Made by a program: the position numbers and the translations under genes
Assembly: GCF_002845275.2 (NCBI RefSeq)
Contig: NZ_CP088149.1
Location: forward strand, 4,026,501-4,090,500
Direction: 5' to 3'
DNA: 64,000 bases
From: Pseudomonas sp. S06B 330
Lineage (GTDB): Bacteria; Pseudomonadota; Gammaproteobacteria; Pseudomonadales; Pseudomonadaceae
The notes under the pieces: model-generated
What the model was told of the DNA's origin: nothing
The model's input: the letters and a program-made list of their open reading frames with translations, nothing else
The model's database searches: none
Shown here: positions 17,695 to 27,719 of the stretch, piece by piece
How positions within the stretch are numbered: position 1 is the first letter of the stretch
How the letters are laid out: each line of letters begins with the position of its first letter

Positions 17695-18873
17695 ATGAGA
17701 CGTCCTTCGAACCAACGCCGCCTGCTGCTCTGTGGGCTCGGCTTGCTCAGCCTGAGTGCCCTGCTCGCCTGGAAAACTCTGCCCGCCGCTGGCGACCCGC
17801 TGAGCACTGTCAGCGTCACGCGCTACGATATCGAAAGCAGCGTGACCGCGCTGGGCACCCTGCAACCTCGACGTTACGTGGATGTCGGCGCTCAGGCTTC
17901 CGGGCAGATACGCAAACTGCATGTGGAAGTCGGCGATCAGGTCAAGGTCGGCCAATTGCTGGTCGAGATCGACCCTTCAACCCAACAGGCCAAGCTCGAC
18001 GCCGGGCGCTTCTCGATCGATAACCTCAAGGCCCAGCTCGCGGAACAGCAAGCCCAATACCTACTCGCCGAACAACAGTACAAGCGCCAACGCAACCTGG
18101 CAGCTGGCGGTGCCACCCGTGAGGAAGATGTGCAAAACGCTCAGGCCCAGCTCAAGGTCACCCAGGCGCGCATCGATATGTTCCGCGCGCAGATTCGCCA
18201 GGCTCAAGCCAGCCTGCGCAGTGACGAGGCCGAGTTGGGCTACACACGCATCTATGCGCCAATGTCTGGCACCGTGGTCGCGGTTGATGCCCGCGAAGGC
18301 CAGACCCTTAACGCGCAACAGCAAACACCGTTGATCCTGCGTATTGCCAAACTGTCACCGATGACCGTCTGGGCCGAAGTTTCCGAAGCCGACATCGGCC
18401 ATGTCAAACCGGGCATGTCGGCCTACTTTACCACCCTGGCCGGCGGCAAGCGCCGCTGGACCAGTACGGTACGACAGATATTGCCGATACCCCCCAAGCC
18501 CCTGGACCAGTCCACTCAGGGCGGCGGCAGCCCAGCCAGCGCCAGCGGCACTGGCAGCGGCGGCAAAGTGGTGCTGTACACGGTACTGCTGGATGTCGAC
18601 AACCCCGATAACGCCTTAATGGCGGAAATGACCACTCAGGTGTTCTTCGTCTCCGGCCGTGCCAGCAACGTGCTGACGGTGCCAGTGGCAGCGCTGGACG
18701 ACGATGGCAGTGACGAGCGCATGCGCATCGCTCAGGTCCTCGACGCCAACGGCAAGATTGAACAACGCCAAGTGCGTACCGGACTCAGCGACCGCCTGCG
18801 AGTGCAAGTTCTCGAAGGTTTGAATGAAGGCGAACGGTTGTTGATCGGCGCACCTGCTGCCAGCGGAGGTTGA
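17695..18873 (+). CDS. pvdR: pyoverdine efflux periplasmic adaptor PvdR
   Basis: 392 residues of the MacA-type membrane-fusion family. An N-terminal membrane anchor (RRLLLCGLGLLSLSALLAW), a lipoyl half-motif (GTLQPRRYVDVGAQASGQIRKLHVEVGDQVKVGQLLVEID), a long coiled-coil hairpin (about 105-190, rich in Q and A) and beta-barrel domains follow in order. It links the inner-membrane ABC pump PvdT to the outer-membrane channel OpmQ for pyoverdine secretion and recycling. The IS box upstream and the neighbours pvdT and opmQ fix the identity over a generic MacA. A poly-Ser/Gly/Ala insert (GGGSPASASGTGSGG, about 275-290) resembles a loop. Confidence 0.92.
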   Translation: MRRPSNQRRLLLCGLGLLSLSALLAWKTLPAAGDPLSTVSVTRYDIESSVTALGTLQPRRYVDVGAQASGQIRKLHVEVGDQVKVGQLLVEIDPSTQQAKLDAGRFSIDNLKAQLAEQQAQYLLAEQQYKRQRNLAAGGATREEDVQNAQAQLKVTQARIDMFRAQIRQAQASLRSDEAELGYTRIYAPMSGTVVAVDAREGQTLNAQQQTPLILRIAKLSPMTVWAEVSEADIGHVKPGMSAYFTTLAGGKRRWTSTVRQILPIPPKPLDQSTQGGGSPASASGTGSGGKVVLYTVLLDVDNPDNALMAEMTTQVFFVSGRASNVLTVPVAALDDDGSDERMRIAQVLDANGKIEQRQVRTGLSDRLRVQVLEGLNEGERLLIGAPAASGG

Positions 18874-20841
18874 ATGAGTACGCCGCTGATCGAACTGCGT
18901 GACATCCGCAAGGCCTATGGCGGGATCGACACCCCAACCGTTGAAGTGGTGCGCGGCATCAGCCTGGCCATCCACCCAGGGGAGTTCGTTGCCATCATGG
19001 GTGCCTCCGGCTCTGGCAAGTCGACCCTGATGAACATTCTTGGCTGCCTGGACCGCCCAACCTCAGGTGAATACCTGTTCGCTGGCAAAAACGTCGCCGA
19101 CCTGGACAGCGACGAGCTGGCTTGGCTGCGTCGCGAAGCCTTCGGGTTCGTATTCCAAGGCTATCACCTGATTGCCTCGGGCTCAGCCCAGGAAAACGTC
19201 GAGATGCCAGCGATCTACGCCGGCACCCCAGCAGCCGAGCGTCATGCACGGGCTGCGGCCCTGCTTGAGCGCCTGGGGCTTGCCAGCCGGACTGGCAACC
19301 GTCCGCATCAACTCTCCGGAGGCCAACAACAGCGGGTGTCAATTGCCCGCGCGCTGATGAACGGTGGCCATATCATCCTCGCCGACGAGCCCACTGGCGC
19401 CCTGGACAGCCAAAGTGGCGCTGAAGTCATGGCCTTGCTTGATGAGTTGGCCAATCAGGGCCATGTGGTGATCCTCATTACGCATGACCGCGAGGTTGCC
19501 GCACGGGCCAAGCGCATCATCGAAATTCGCGACGGTTTGATACTTAGCGACTCGGGCAACGAACAACCCAGCCAGCACACCGACGCTCCTGCCTTGCAGG
19601 CTGAAGACCTGCGTCAGCGCCTGGACCGCGGCGCGACCTACACCGGCGCGTGGAAAGGCGAACTGCTCGAAGCCCTGCAAGCGGCGTGGCGAATCATGTG
19701 GATCAACCGCTTTCGCACCGCCCTGACCTTGCTCGGCATTGTCATCGGCGTGGCCTCGGTGGTGGTCATGCTGGCCGTTGGCGAAGGCAGCAAGCGTCAG
19801 GTCATGGCCCAGATGGCGGCCTTCGGCTCCAACATTCTTTACCTCAGCGGCAGCGCACCCACCCTGCGTGAACCGGCCGGGGTCATCACCCTGGACGATG
19901 TCGCCGCGGTGGGCAGCCTGCCACAAGTGAAAATGATCATGCCGGTGATCGGCAACAAGCTGATGGTGCGCTATGGCAACAATAACCAGCAGTTCTATGT
20001 CGGCGGCAACAACACCTACTTCTCTGAGATATTCAACTGGCCCGTGGTTGAAGGTAGTTTCTTCACCGAAGCGGACGAGCAGGCCGCCGCTGCCGTCGCG
20101 GTGATCGGCCAGAAGGTCAAGGATAAGCTCCTCGGCAATCAGCTCAACCCGATTGGCCAGTACATCCTCGTGGAGAACGTGCCCTTCCAGGTGGTTGGCA
20201 TTCTGCAAGGCAAAGGCGCCAGCTCCGGCGATCAGGACAGTGACGAACGCATCGTGGTGCCCTACTCCGCGGCCGCTATCCGCCTGTTCGGCAGTCGCAA
20301 TCCGGAGTATGTGACCATCGCTGCGGCCGACTCGCGACGGGTCGGTGAAACCGAAGCAGCCATTGACAAACTGATGCGCAAATTGCACCACGGCAAACAC
20401 GATTATGAACTGAGCAACGACGCGGCGCTGATCCAGGCCGAGGCACGCACCCAGAACACACTGTCACTGATGCTCGGCGCGATCGCGGCGATTTCGCTAC
20501 TGGTCGGCGGTATCGGGGTGATGAACATCATGCTGATGACCGTCCGCGAACGCACCCGCGAGATCGGTATTCGCATGGCCACCGGCGCCCGTCAGCGCGA
20601 CATCTTGCGTCAGTTCCTCAGCGAGGCGGTGCTGCTGTCGATAGTCGGTGGTGTTACCGGTATTGCCTTGGCCTTACTGATTGGCGGTGGCCTGCTGCTT
20701 GGCAACATCGCCGTAGCCTTTTCCCTGGCGGCCGTGCTCGGCGCCTTTGCCTGTGCAGTGGTCACTGGGGTGGTGTTCGGCTTCATGCCAGCGCGCAAAG
20801 CCGCCCGCCTCGACCCGGTCAAAGCCCTTACCAGCGAATAA
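18874..20841 (+). CDS. pvdT: pyoverdine efflux ABC transporter PvdT (ATPase-permease)
   Basis: 655 residues, MacB architecture. The N-terminal ATPase has Walker [10 protein letters not shown] (about 44), signature [15 protein letters not shown] (about 148) and Walker [13 protein letters not shown] (about 167). One membrane helix follows (about 280), then a large periplasmic domain and three C-terminal helices ([22 protein letters not shown], then [20 protein letters not shown]). It drives pyoverdine export through PvdR and OpmQ by a mechanotransmission mechanism known for MacB. The ATG directly follows the pvdR stop. Confidence 0.93.
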   Translation: MSTPLIELRDIRKAYGGIDTPTVEVVRGISLAIHPGEFVAIMGASGSGKSTLMNILGCLDRPTSGEYLFAGKNVADLDSDELAWLRREAFGFVFQGYHLIASGSAQENVEMPAIYAGTPAAERHARAAALLERLGLASRTGNRPHQLSGGQQQRVSIARALMNGGHIILADEPTGALDSQSGAEVMALLDELANQGHVVILITHDREVAARAKRIIEIRDGLILSDSGNEQPSQHTDAPALQAEDLRQRLDRGATYTGAWKGELLEALQAAWRIMWINRFRTALTLLGIVIGVASVVVMLAVGEGSKRQVMAQMAAFGSNILYLSGSAPTLREPAGVITLDDVAAVGSLPQVKMIMPVIGNKLMVRYGNNNQQFYVGGNNTYFSEIFNWPVVEGSFFTEADEQAAAAVAVIGQKVKDKLLGNQLNPIGQYILVENVPFQVVGILQGKGASSGDQDSDERIVVPYSAAAIRLFGSRNPEYVTIAAADSRRVGETEAAIDKLMRKLHHGKHDYELSNDAALIQAEARTQNTLSLMLGAIAAISLLVGGIGVMNIMLMTVRERTREIGIRMATGARQRDILRQFLSEAVLLSIVGGVTGIALALLIGGGLLLGNIAVAFSLAAVLGAFACAVVTGVVFGFMPARKAARLDPVKALTSE

Positions 20842-20844
20842 TCA

Positions 20845-22245
20845 ATGAACCTGCCCAGCCGTTTCAGTGTGTTGCCCATCTGCCTGTTCATCGCGGCCTG
20901 CAGCAATAGCCCCACGCCCCCGCAAAGTGGCCTGCAAGCACCTGCAGCATGGCAAGGCCAAACCGCCAGGCCTGATCAGCCCCTGCTGCAACAGGACTGG
21001 TGGCAGCAATTTTCCAGCGCCCCGCTCAACCAGCTGATCGAGCAAGCGCGACGCAACAACTTCGACCTCGCCGCAGCCGCCGCCCGGATCCGCCAGGCCC
21101 AGGCCTCGGCGGTGATCGCTGGTGCGCCGTTGCTGCCGGAAGTCAAATTTGACCTGGATGGCAGTCGCCAGCACCTGCTGCACGGCAAGGGATTCGACCA
21201 ACTCGACACCAGCAACAGCGAGCGTACCAGCACCTCATTCAACACTCGCCTGAGCGCCAGCTACGAGATCGACTTCTGGGGCGGCAAGGCCGCTGCCCAT
21301 GACAGCGCCCTATTTGCCCTGGACGCCAGCCGTTACGACCGTCAGACGGTCGAGCTGACCCTGCTCAGCGGCGTCGCCAACAGTTACCTGCAAAGCCTGG
21401 CGCTGGCTGAACAGGTGCGCATTGCCGAGCTCAACCTGGCCAATGCCCATGACGTCCTGCGGCTAGTGCAAACCCGCTACGATTCAGGCTCCGCCACCGC
21501 ACTGGAGCTGGCCCAGCAACGCAGCCTGGTCGCCGGTCAAGCGCGCCAGGTGCCATTGTTCCAACAACAACTGCAGGAAGCCCGCATCACCCTGGCGACC
21601 TTGCTCGGTGAGCCGGTGCAGGAACTAACACCGATCCAGGAAAGCATCGACACTGTGCGTTGGCCGGAAATCGGCAGTGGCGTACCGAGCGAACTGCTTA
21701 GCCGCCGTCCAGACATCGCAGCGGCCGAGGCGCGCCTGGCCGCCGCCCAGGCCAACGTCCAGGTGGCGCGCGCGGCGATGCTGCCGAGCCTGACCTTGGG
21801 TGCTAACCTCGGCTCTGGGGATGACACCTTCGCCGACATCCTGCGTAGCCCCTTCTATACCCTGACGGCGGGCCTGGCTGCACCGATCTTCAACAACGGA
21901 CGCTTGCGTGCCGAACGGGACAAAGCCCGCGCTCAGCAGGAAGAATTGCTGGAGAGCTATCGCGCCAGCATCATCGCTGGCTTTGCCGACGTCGAGAAAG
22001 CCCTCAACGGCATCAGCGGCGTGGACCAGCAGCGGCAATGGCAAGACCAGGAAGTGGAACAGGCGCAAATTGCCTTTACCTTATCGGAGAATCGCTACCG
22101 GGCTGGCGCCGAAACCTTGCTGACGGTGCTAGAGACGCAGCGCACGCTGTACCAGGCACAGGATCAACAGGCTCAACTGCGCCTGGCGCGCCTGCAAGGC
22201 AGTGTGGCGTTGTACAAGGCGCTGGGGGGTGGTTGGCGCCTGTAG
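20845..22245 (+). CDS. opmQ: outer-membrane efflux channel OpmQ
   Basis: 466 residues. The lipoprotein signal has a lipobox with cysteine at about 19 (FIAAC). Two outer-membrane efflux repeats follow (about 60-245 and 260-455), with the typical ELLSRRPDIAAAEARLAAAQANVQVARAAMLPSLTLGANLG. It is a TolC-like channel completing the PvdRT-OpmQ pump. It starts 3 bp after pvdT and converges with pvdP. The stop codon lies inside a palindrome shared with the pvdP stop. Confidence 0.92.
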   Translation: MNLPSRFSVLPICLFIAACSNSPTPPQSGLQAPAAWQGQTARPDQPLLQQDWWQQFSSAPLNQLIEQARRNNFDLAAAAARIRQAQASAVIAGAPLLPEVKFDLDGSRQHLLHGKGFDQLDTSNSERTSTSFNTRLSASYEIDFWGGKAAAHDSALFALDASRYDRQTVELTLLSGVANSYLQSLALAEQVRIAELNLANAHDVLRLVQTRYDSGSATALELAQQRSLVAGQARQVPLFQQQLQEARITLATLLGEPVQELTPIQESIDTVRWPEIGSGVPSELLSRRPDIAAAEARLAAAQANVQVARAAMLPSLTLGANLGSGDDTFADILRSPFYTLTAGLAAPIFNNGRLRAERDKARAQQEELLESYRASIIAGFADVEKALNGISGVDQQRQWQDQEVEQAQIAFTLSENRYRAGAETLLTVLETQRTLYQAQDQQAQLRLARLQGSVALYKALGGGWRL

Positions 22246-22260
22246 CGCAGCGGCTACAGG
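22239..22260. terminator. palindrome spanning the convergent opmQ and pvdP stop codons
   Basis: CCTGTAGC - GCAGCG - GCTACAGG. The plus-strand stem contains the opmQ TAG and the opposite stem the pvdP TAG. No T tract follows, so termination would need extra help, or it acts as a 3' mRNA hairpin. Confidence 0.5.
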
Positions 22261-23876
22261 GTAATCCCCCGCAATGACAGGTGCCGTGCATACCAGGGCC
22301 GTTGCGGCACCCGACGCACCAGGTCGCCGATCTTATCGTCTTCACCGAAAGTAATGCGCAGCGCCAGTTTCATGGTTTCCACGTCCATCTCCACCGACTT
22401 GCCAGGGAAGGTCCCGGGCACGCTGCTGCAACCATGGGTCACCGGGCCCAGCCACGGGTCCTCGACTTCAACCCAACGCCCTGGGGCAAACCAGTTCACC
22501 CCATTGACTTCAAGCCTGCGTACCTGACCGGGGTTGTGCCGTTCATGGGCGCGGTACCAATCTTCGACACGGTCGTCGATCCAGCCATGAAAGCCCCAGA
22601 AAACTGGGTTCACATGGGAGGAAAACGGGTCGCCAAGAAAGTCGTTTTCGGCACTGAACCAACGCGCGGCGAAATCGGCCGGATCGCGGGCAAAGGGTAC
22701 CGGTGCACCATTGACAGGATCCCGGGGTACCGAGGCCCAGCACATGTGCAACCAGTCGTGCAGGTTCATCTCCAGCTCAGAGCCGAACGCACCCAAGGTC
22801 AGTTTCGACAGGTACAACGGATCCTGATACTGCGACTCCCAAACCTGAAAATTACTGCAGAACGTTTCGCCCGCCTTGATCGCCGACACCCACACACCAT
22901 AGGCGTCGTCGCCAGGGGCTTGCCAGGTCGGTGGCACGCAGTAGCCATCGTGGTTGTCGAAGTAGCGGGCAAAGCCTTGGCGGTCCTGCTCGACGTTTGG
23001 CTTGGGCAATGGGAAGTGGGTCCAGGACGGCAGGTCCTGCAGGGTGCGCACCGTCTCAAGCATATGCCGGTGCATGAACAGAAAGTCGATGCCCGAGCCA
23101 TTGCGATGCTTGCGGGGTCCCCGGGCGTCGCGCTCGTGATCGCGAGGTCCAGGCTGCCAGCCCAAGCCACGCAAGGCCCCTTTCTTTTCCTCAGGTAAGC
23201 GATCCCACTTGTCCCGGGTGGCATGCCAGAGCTGGTGAAACAAACGGTGTTCAGGGCTGGTCAGCCAGGCCTCCAGCTCCGGGGTATAGGGCAAACGCTC
23301 GCGGGCTTCAGGAAACAGGCGCTTGACTGCGACAAAGTGACTGTCGAGCAGTGGCAAGGCCATTGACCGATCCAGCGGCTGCAGGCGACCGCTCAAGGTC
23401 CCGCTGCCGGCATTGGCAAAATTGCCCCAGACTTCATCCAGGCTGGCGATGCACTCGTAATCCACGTCCCCCTGATTACTCAACAAACGCCAACGCACTT
23501 GGGCGCTGGATGCCCCCACCAAGTCTCCCACGACCCGGTAAGCCACGGAGCCTGGGCCTTCGAGACGGCTTTGTTGGTCGACGAATCCACGCAATCCACG
23601 CCCTTTGGTCGCGACATCCAGATAGAGCTGTACACCGTGTAAGGGTAATCCGGTAATTCCAGCCTGACTGCCCTCAAAGCGCAGATCCCAGACGCCACGT
23701 AGTTGATCCGCCAGTTGCTGGCCGGCGACGTCGGCCAGTTCGACACTGGCTTCCCCGGGGGTGACGATATCGTCCTCGGGGTCATGGGTCAGCTCTTTGT
23801 GCGCGTAATAGACTGCTGGCACCGTGGCACCGGCTACTGCCAGACCTGCTATGAATCCTCGCCGCGATATCGTCAT
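22254..23876 (-). CDS. pvdP: pyoverdine chromophore-maturation tyrosinase PvdP
   Basis: 540 residues. The twin-arginine signal is ISRRGFIAGLAVAGATVPAVYYA. The catalytic half is a copper tyrosinase with histidines in LFHQLWHATRDKWDRL, FLFMHRHMLETVRTL, EMNLHDWLHMCWASVPRDP and FSSHVNPVFWGFHGWIDDRVEDWY, two copper sites in all. In the periplasm PvdP hydroxylates and oxidises ferribactin to dihydropyoverdine, forming the chromophore. ATG 23876 begins the signal peptide; the upstream in-frame extension (MADTGRT) is not needed. An IS box lies 46 bp upstream, and Tat dependence agrees with folding around copper before export. Confidence 0.93.
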   Translation of the reverse strand: MTISRRGFIAGLAVAGATVPAVYYAHKELTHDPEDDIVTPGEASVELADVAGQQLADQLRGVWDLRFEGSQAGITGLPLHGVQLYLDVATKGRGLRGFVDQQSRLEGPGSVAYRVVGDLVGASSAQVRWRLLSNQGDVDYECIASLDEVWGNFANAGSGTLSGRLQPLDRSMALPLLDSHFVAVKRLFPEARERLPYTPELEAWLTSPEHRLFHQLWHATRDKWDRLPEEKKGALRGLGWQPGPRDHERDARGPRKHRNGSGIDFLFMHRHMLETVRTLQDLPSWTHFPLPKPNVEQDRQGFARYFDNHDGYCVPPTWQAPGDDAYGVWVSAIKAGETFCSNFQVWESQYQDPLYLSKLTLGAFGSELEMNLHDWLHMCWASVPRDPVNGAPVPFARDPADFAARWFSAENDFLGDPFSSHVNPVFWGFHGWIDDRVEDWYRAHERHNPGQVRRLEVNGVNWFAPGRWVEVEDPWLGPVTHGCSSVPGTFPGKSVEMDVETMKLALRITFGEDDKIGDLVRRVPQRPWYARHLSLRGITL

Positions 23877-23921
23877 TGTCCTACCCGTGTCCGCCATAAA
23901 GCAGGCTTTATCCCAGCTAGG

Positions 23922-23945
23922 ACGTATGCTGGAGGGGGAAATTTA
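23922..23945 (-). promoter_or_regulatory. PvdS IS box of pvdP
   Basis: Minus strand TAAAT (23941-23945), 16 bp, CGT (23922-23924), 46 bp ahead of the pvdP start. Confidence 0.85.
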
Positions 23946-24000
23946 AGGCTGAAAATGCGTTGACTATCCATGTGAACGCAACGCTTTTACCTAGACGGTT

Positions 24001-24040
24001 GTAGCGGCTGCCAGCAGACTGCGATTGGCAGCGGCTACAT
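24001..24040. repeat. imperfect palindrome at the 3' end of pvdH
   Basis: GTAGCGGCTGCCA - spacer - TGGCAGCGGCTAC, with one mismatch in a 13-bp stem. It overlaps the last codons of pvdH and may end its transcription. The GTAGC(C/G)GCTG wording also appears in the repeats at 9181 and 56275, so it is probably REP-related. Confidence 0.6.
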
Positions 24041-25453
24041 ACCGAGGCTGGTCACCGCCGCCGTCAGCGCCCGGCCAAAGCGTGCAGCGACCTCATCCAC
24101 CTGTTCGGCCGTGATCACCAACGGAGGCAGAAAGCGCACGACCGCCCCCTGACGACCACCCAGCTCCAGAATAAGCCCACGCTTGAGGCACTCGCGCTGA
24201 ACCAACGGTGCCAGCTGTGGACAGGCAGCCGGATGACCCTGGATGTCTTTGGCACTGACCGGATCAACCAACTCAACGCCAAGCATCAGACCACGGCCAC
24301 GAATATCACCCAACTGTGGAAAATCCTGCTGCAGACGGCGCAGGTGCCCGCTCAGGCGCTCGCCCATGGCCTGGGCATGAGCGCACAGGTCGTGGTCTTT
24401 GATGTACTTCATCACCGCAGAACCTGCAGCCATGGCCATCTGGTTGCCGCGGAACGTCCCGGCATGGGCGCCCGGCTGCCAGGTATCGAGCCACTGACGA
24501 TAGACCACCACCGCCAGCGGCAGACTGCCACCGATGGCTTTGGACATCACCACCACGTCAGGGACGATACCGGCATGCTCAAACGCAAACATTTTGCCCG
24601 TACGGGCAAAGCCACTCTGGATTTCATCGACGATCAAGGCCACACCGGCCTTTTCGGTAATACGCCGCACACCACGCAGCCATTCCAGATCAGCTGGAAT
24701 CACCCCACCCTCTCCTTGCACCGCCTCGACGATCACCGCCGCCGGTAATTGCACACCGCCTTCCGGGTCGTTGAGCAGGTTCTCCAGGTAGTGCAGGTTA
24801 ACCTTGACGCCCGCCTCCCCCCCCAGACCAAACGGGCAACGGTAGTCATAGGGATACGGCAGAAACTGCACGCCATTGCTCAACAGGCCCGCCAACGGCT
24901 TTTTCGGCCCCAGACTACCCATCAGGCTCAGCGCACCTTGGGACATCCCGTGATAAGCGCCCTGAAACGACAGTACCGTGGTGCGTCCGGTGGCGGTGCG
25001 TACCAATTTCAGTGCCGCCTCCACGGCATCGGTGCCGGTCGGTCCGCAGAACTGAATCTTCGCCTCATCGCGCAAGGCTTGTGGCAACAGGCCGAACAGG
25101 TCCTGAACGAACTGGTCCTTGACCGGGGTGGTCAGGTCGAGGGTGTGCAGCGGCAGCTCATCGGCCAGGACCTGCTGAATCGCCGCGATCACCACCGGAT
25201 GGTTGTGCCCCAGCGCCAGGGTGCCGGCGCCGGCCAGGCAATCGATGAACTGACGCCCTTCGACATCTTCAACATACAGACCACGGGCTTTTTTCAATGC
25301 CAACGGAATACGTCGTGGGTAACTGCGGGCGTTGGACTCCTGCTGCTTTTGACGGGCCAGCAAGGGCGACTCGTCGAAGTGATAAAGCACTTCGCCAGTG
25401 TCCACGTCTGCGGACACCGGCAACGGTTGGGCAAGGCTGATAGCGACTGACAT
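24035..25453 (-). CDS. pvdH: diaminobutyrate--2-oxoglutarate aminotransferase PvdH
   Basis: 472 residues, class-III aminotransferase. GPTGTDAVEAALKLVR binds the cofactor phosphate, VIVEAVQGEGGVIP and LIVDEIQSGFARTGKMFAFEH hold the pyridine ring, and the Schiff-base lysine is in VMSKAIGGSLPLAVV (about residue 290). It makes L-2,4-diaminobutyrate from aspartate semialdehyde and glutamate, the precursor PvdL activates for the chromophore. ATG 25453 (MSVAISLAQPLPVS) fits the family. The IS box upstream puts it under PvdS. Confidence 0.93.
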   Translation of the reverse strand: MSVAISLAQPLPVSADVDTGEVLYHFDESPLLARQKQQESNARSYPRRIPLALKKARGLYVEDVEGRQFIDCLAGAGTLALGHNHPVVIAAIQQVLADELPLHTLDLTTPVKDQFVQDLFGLLPQALRDEAKIQFCGPTGTDAVEAALKLVRTATGRTTVLSFQGAYHGMSQGALSLMGSLGPKKPLAGLLSNGVQFLPYPYDYRCPFGLGGEAGVKVNLHYLENLLNDPEGGVQLPAAVIVEAVQGEGGVIPADLEWLRGVRRITEKAGVALIVDEIQSGFARTGKMFAFEHAGIVPDVVVMSKAIGGSLPLAVVVYRQWLDTWQPGAHAGTFRGNQMAMAAGSAVMKYIKDHDLCAHAQAMGERLSGHLRRLQQDFPQLGDIRGRGLMLGVELVDPVSAKDIQGHPAACPQLAPLVQRECLKRGLILELGGRQGAVVRFLPPLVITAEQVDEVAARFGRALTAAVTSLGM

Positions 25454-25535
25454 CGGAGAAAACCCTCGCAAGCAAGCGGATTTGCCCGGCACGCGCCTGT
25501 AAGCAGATGTGTGTCGGGTTGTTATCGCTTGAAAA

Positions 25536-25559
25536 ACGCTTCAGCGTCTCGTGGATTTA
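25536..25559 (-). promoter_or_regulatory. PvdS IS box of pvdH
   Basis: Minus strand TAAAT (25555-25559), 16 bp, CGT (25536-25538), 83 bp ahead of the pvdH start and just past the sensor-kinase stop codon. Confidence 0.85.
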
Positions 25560-25594
25560 GCCGAATCCGATGCCAAACAAGATTTTTCCCATAT

Positions 25595-26932
25595 TTAACC
25601 AGGCTGGGGCGACGCTGCGCGCAGAGGAATCTGCAACTGCACCCGCAAGCCGTCACTACGGCTGTCAAAGCGCAGCGAGCCTGCACAGCGCTGGACGATG
25701 GCTTGGACAATGGCCAGGCCCAACCCACATCCCCCGCTCTGGTCATTGCGCCAGAATCGTTCGGTGAGGCGTTCAAGGTCTTGATCGGCAATACCCGGAC
25801 CGTGATCACGCACCAAAAAGGCCACCTGCCCCTTCTCCATCTGCACCGCCAGCTCCACCGGCGCCGTGCCACGGGTATGACGCAAAGCGTTGTCGAGCAG
25901 GTTGCGCAAGGCGGTGACCGCCAATGGCGAAGGCATGCCCAGATAGGCCTGCGCGGCGTCCGGCGCCAGATGCAGATCGATACGTTGCGAATCACCCAGA
26001 CCAGTGTCCTGAATTGCCTGGCGCGCGACCTGCTCGGCGCTGCACTGCACACCGTCCTCAAACGACAGACTGCCCTCGACCCGTGCCAACAGCAGCAGTT
26101 GCTCAAGCGTTCGGTGCAAGCGGTCGGCACCCTGCTCAGCGTGTTCCAGGGCTTGCTCACGGACCTCGCCCTCGGTCATACGGGCCACCTGTAGGTGGGT
26201 CTTGATCGCCGTCAGCGGCGTACGCAGCTCATGGGCAGCATCGTCGGTCAGGCGTCGCTCACGCTCGATGGTCTGGGCAATACGCAAGAACAGCTGGTTC
26301 TGGGTATCGAGCAGCGGCTGCAATTCGCTGGGCAAAGCACGCACCTGCAATGGCTCAAGGGCATCCGGGCTACGTCGACGCAAGGCATCGCGCATACGAT
26401 TGAGTGGGGCCAGACCTTTGCCAATGCCGATCCACAGCAACCCTAAACTGCCGAGCAAGGCCATCAACACGGGTGCCGAGGCCGCCAGTAGAATCGAACG
26501 GTTCAGCGCCTCGCGCTCCTGGTGACGGTCTGCCGTAGTAATGCGCACATCACCGCGGTAATAGGTAAAAGTTCGCCAACGCGCGCCCTCAATGGTCTGG
26601 TCACGAAAGCCGCTGCGGTCGTCGTCGATCTTGTGTTCCTGATTATGGTTGCGGGCAATGATCTCGCCGCGTAACGAACTGACCTGACAGGCCATGCCAT
26701 CCGGTACGCTGAGCTGGTCGGCACTGAGCTTTGTGCCTTCGCCCTTGGCCACCAGCGGTTGTGGCAACTGATCAATCAACCCGGCCACCATGCGCGCCGA
26801 AGCCACCAACCGCTGATCCAGGGAAAACATCATCTGATAACGCAGGTCCCGCAGCATCCAGGCCGCTGCAAGCATCCAGATCAGCACAAAGACAGTACCC
26901 AGGATCAGGGTCAGGCGCAGGCGCAGGCTCAT
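25595..26932 (-). CDS. dsbS: sensor histidine kinase of the Dsb module (DsbS-like)
   Basis: 445 residues. Two membrane helices (about 6-27 and 146-168) enclose a periplasmic sensor of about 120 residues containing one cysteine (GMACQVSS). A HAMP-like linker precedes the phospho-acceptor histidine in LTDDAAHELRTPLTAIKTHL (about residue 238). The ATPase has LRNLLDNALRH, DHGPGI and GCGLGLAIV. Its partner regulator overlaps by 4 bp, and the divergent neighbours are dsbD, a TlpA/DsbE-like gene and dsbG. The same arrangement in P. aeruginosa is DsbRS, reported to sense copper/thiol state through DsbG. The assignment rests on that synteny. Confidence 0.78.
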   Translation of the reverse strand: MSLRLRLTLILGTVFVLIWMLAAAWMLRDLRYQMMFSLDQRLVASARMVAGLIDQLPQPLVAKGEGTKLSADQLSVPDGMACQVSSLRGEIIARNHNQEHKIDDDRSGFRDQTIEGARWRTFTYYRGDVRITTADRHQEREALNRSILLAASAPVLMALLGSLGLLWIGIGKGLAPLNRMRDALRRRSPDALEPLQVRALPSELQPLLDTQNQLFLRIAQTIERERRLTDDAAHELRTPLTAIKTHLQVARMTEGEVREQALEHAEQGADRLHRTLEQLLLLARVEGSLSFEDGVQCSAEQVARQAIQDTGLGDSQRIDLHLAPDAAQAYLGMPSPLAVTALRNLLDNALRHTRGTAPVELAVQMEKGQVAFLVRDHGPGIADQDLERLTERFWRNDQSGGCGLGLAIVQAIVQRCAGSLRFDSRSDGLRVQLQIPLRAASPQPG

Positions 26933-27612
26933 GGCGGCGAGACCTCAGGCAACTCTGCAGGCCCCAGGCGATAACCCAGGCCGCGCACGGTTTCGACAAT
27001 GCCATTACCCAGTTTGCGACGCAGGTGATGGATGTGCACGTTCAAAGCATTGCTCTCTACTTCATCACCAAAACCGTAAACACTGTCTTTGAGTTGCTCA
27101 CTGGACAACACCCGGCCACGGTTTTGCAGCAGAGCCTGCAGCAGTGCCTGCTCGCGCCGTGACAGGTCGACCGGAACTCCGCCTAGGCAAGTTTCGCGGC
27201 TACTAGGGTCATAGCTGAGTGGGCCGTGCTCAATGATATTGACGGCCCGACCCGCTGCGCGGCGCAACAGGGTGTGCAAACGCGCGGCCAACTCGCGCAG
27301 GTCGAAAGGCTTGAGCAGGTAATCGTCAGCACCGGCCTGCAGGCCGTCGACCCGATCCGTGACAGCATCACGAGCTGTGAGTACCAGTACTGGGAGGTTC
27401 TGGCCTTGCTGGCGCAAGCGCTGCAGCAACTTGAGCCCGTCTTCATCAGGCAAGCCCAGGTCCAGCACCATGACATCGAAGGTGGCGGCCTGGAGCATGG
27501 CTTGGGCCGACGCTGCCGTGGCCACTCGGTCCACGGTCATGCCCTGGGCGGTCAGCCCGGCGGCGATGCCGCTGGCAATCAGGTCGTCATCCTCGCAGAG
27601 CAATACGTGCAT
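26929..27612 (-). CDS. dsbR: OmpR-family response regulator of the Dsb module (DsbR-like)
   Basis: 227 residues from ATG 27612 (MHVLLCEDDDLIAS). The receiver (1-115) has the acidic pair EDD, the phospho-acceptor in VMVLDLGLPDEDG (about 51) and the lysine in DDYLLKPF (about 101). The winged-helix output (about 130-220) contains LSRREQALLQALLQNRGRVLSSEQL and NALNVHIHHLRRKLG. It likely activates the divergent dsbD-dsbE-dsbG operon; a candidate binding site lies between them. Confidence 0.82.
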   Translation of the reverse strand: MHVLLCEDDDLIASGIAAGLTAQGMTVDRVATAASAQAMLQAATFDVMVLDLGLPDEDGLKLLQRLRQQGQNLPVLVLTARDAVTDRVDGLQAGADDYLLKPFDLRELAARLHTLLRRAAGRAVNIIEHGPLSYDPSSRETCLGGVPVDLSRREQALLQALLQNRGRVLSSEQLKDSVYGFGDEVESNALNVHIHHLRRKLGNGIVETVRGLGYRLGPAELPEVSPP

Positions 27613-27719
27613 GGTCGTTCTCAATGCTGAAAGTGGCAGTGAAGCGCAGGCGGATTAAGTCAGGATTATGCCGGGTCAAGGCCGCATCGTCGCGCTTGGG
27701 GCGACAATCGACTGCTTGG

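Noticed and set aside
17695..22245. Generic MacAB-TolC macrolide pump
   Set aside because: The IS box and the adjacent pvdP/pvdH genes identify it as the pyoverdine pump PvdRT-OpmQ.
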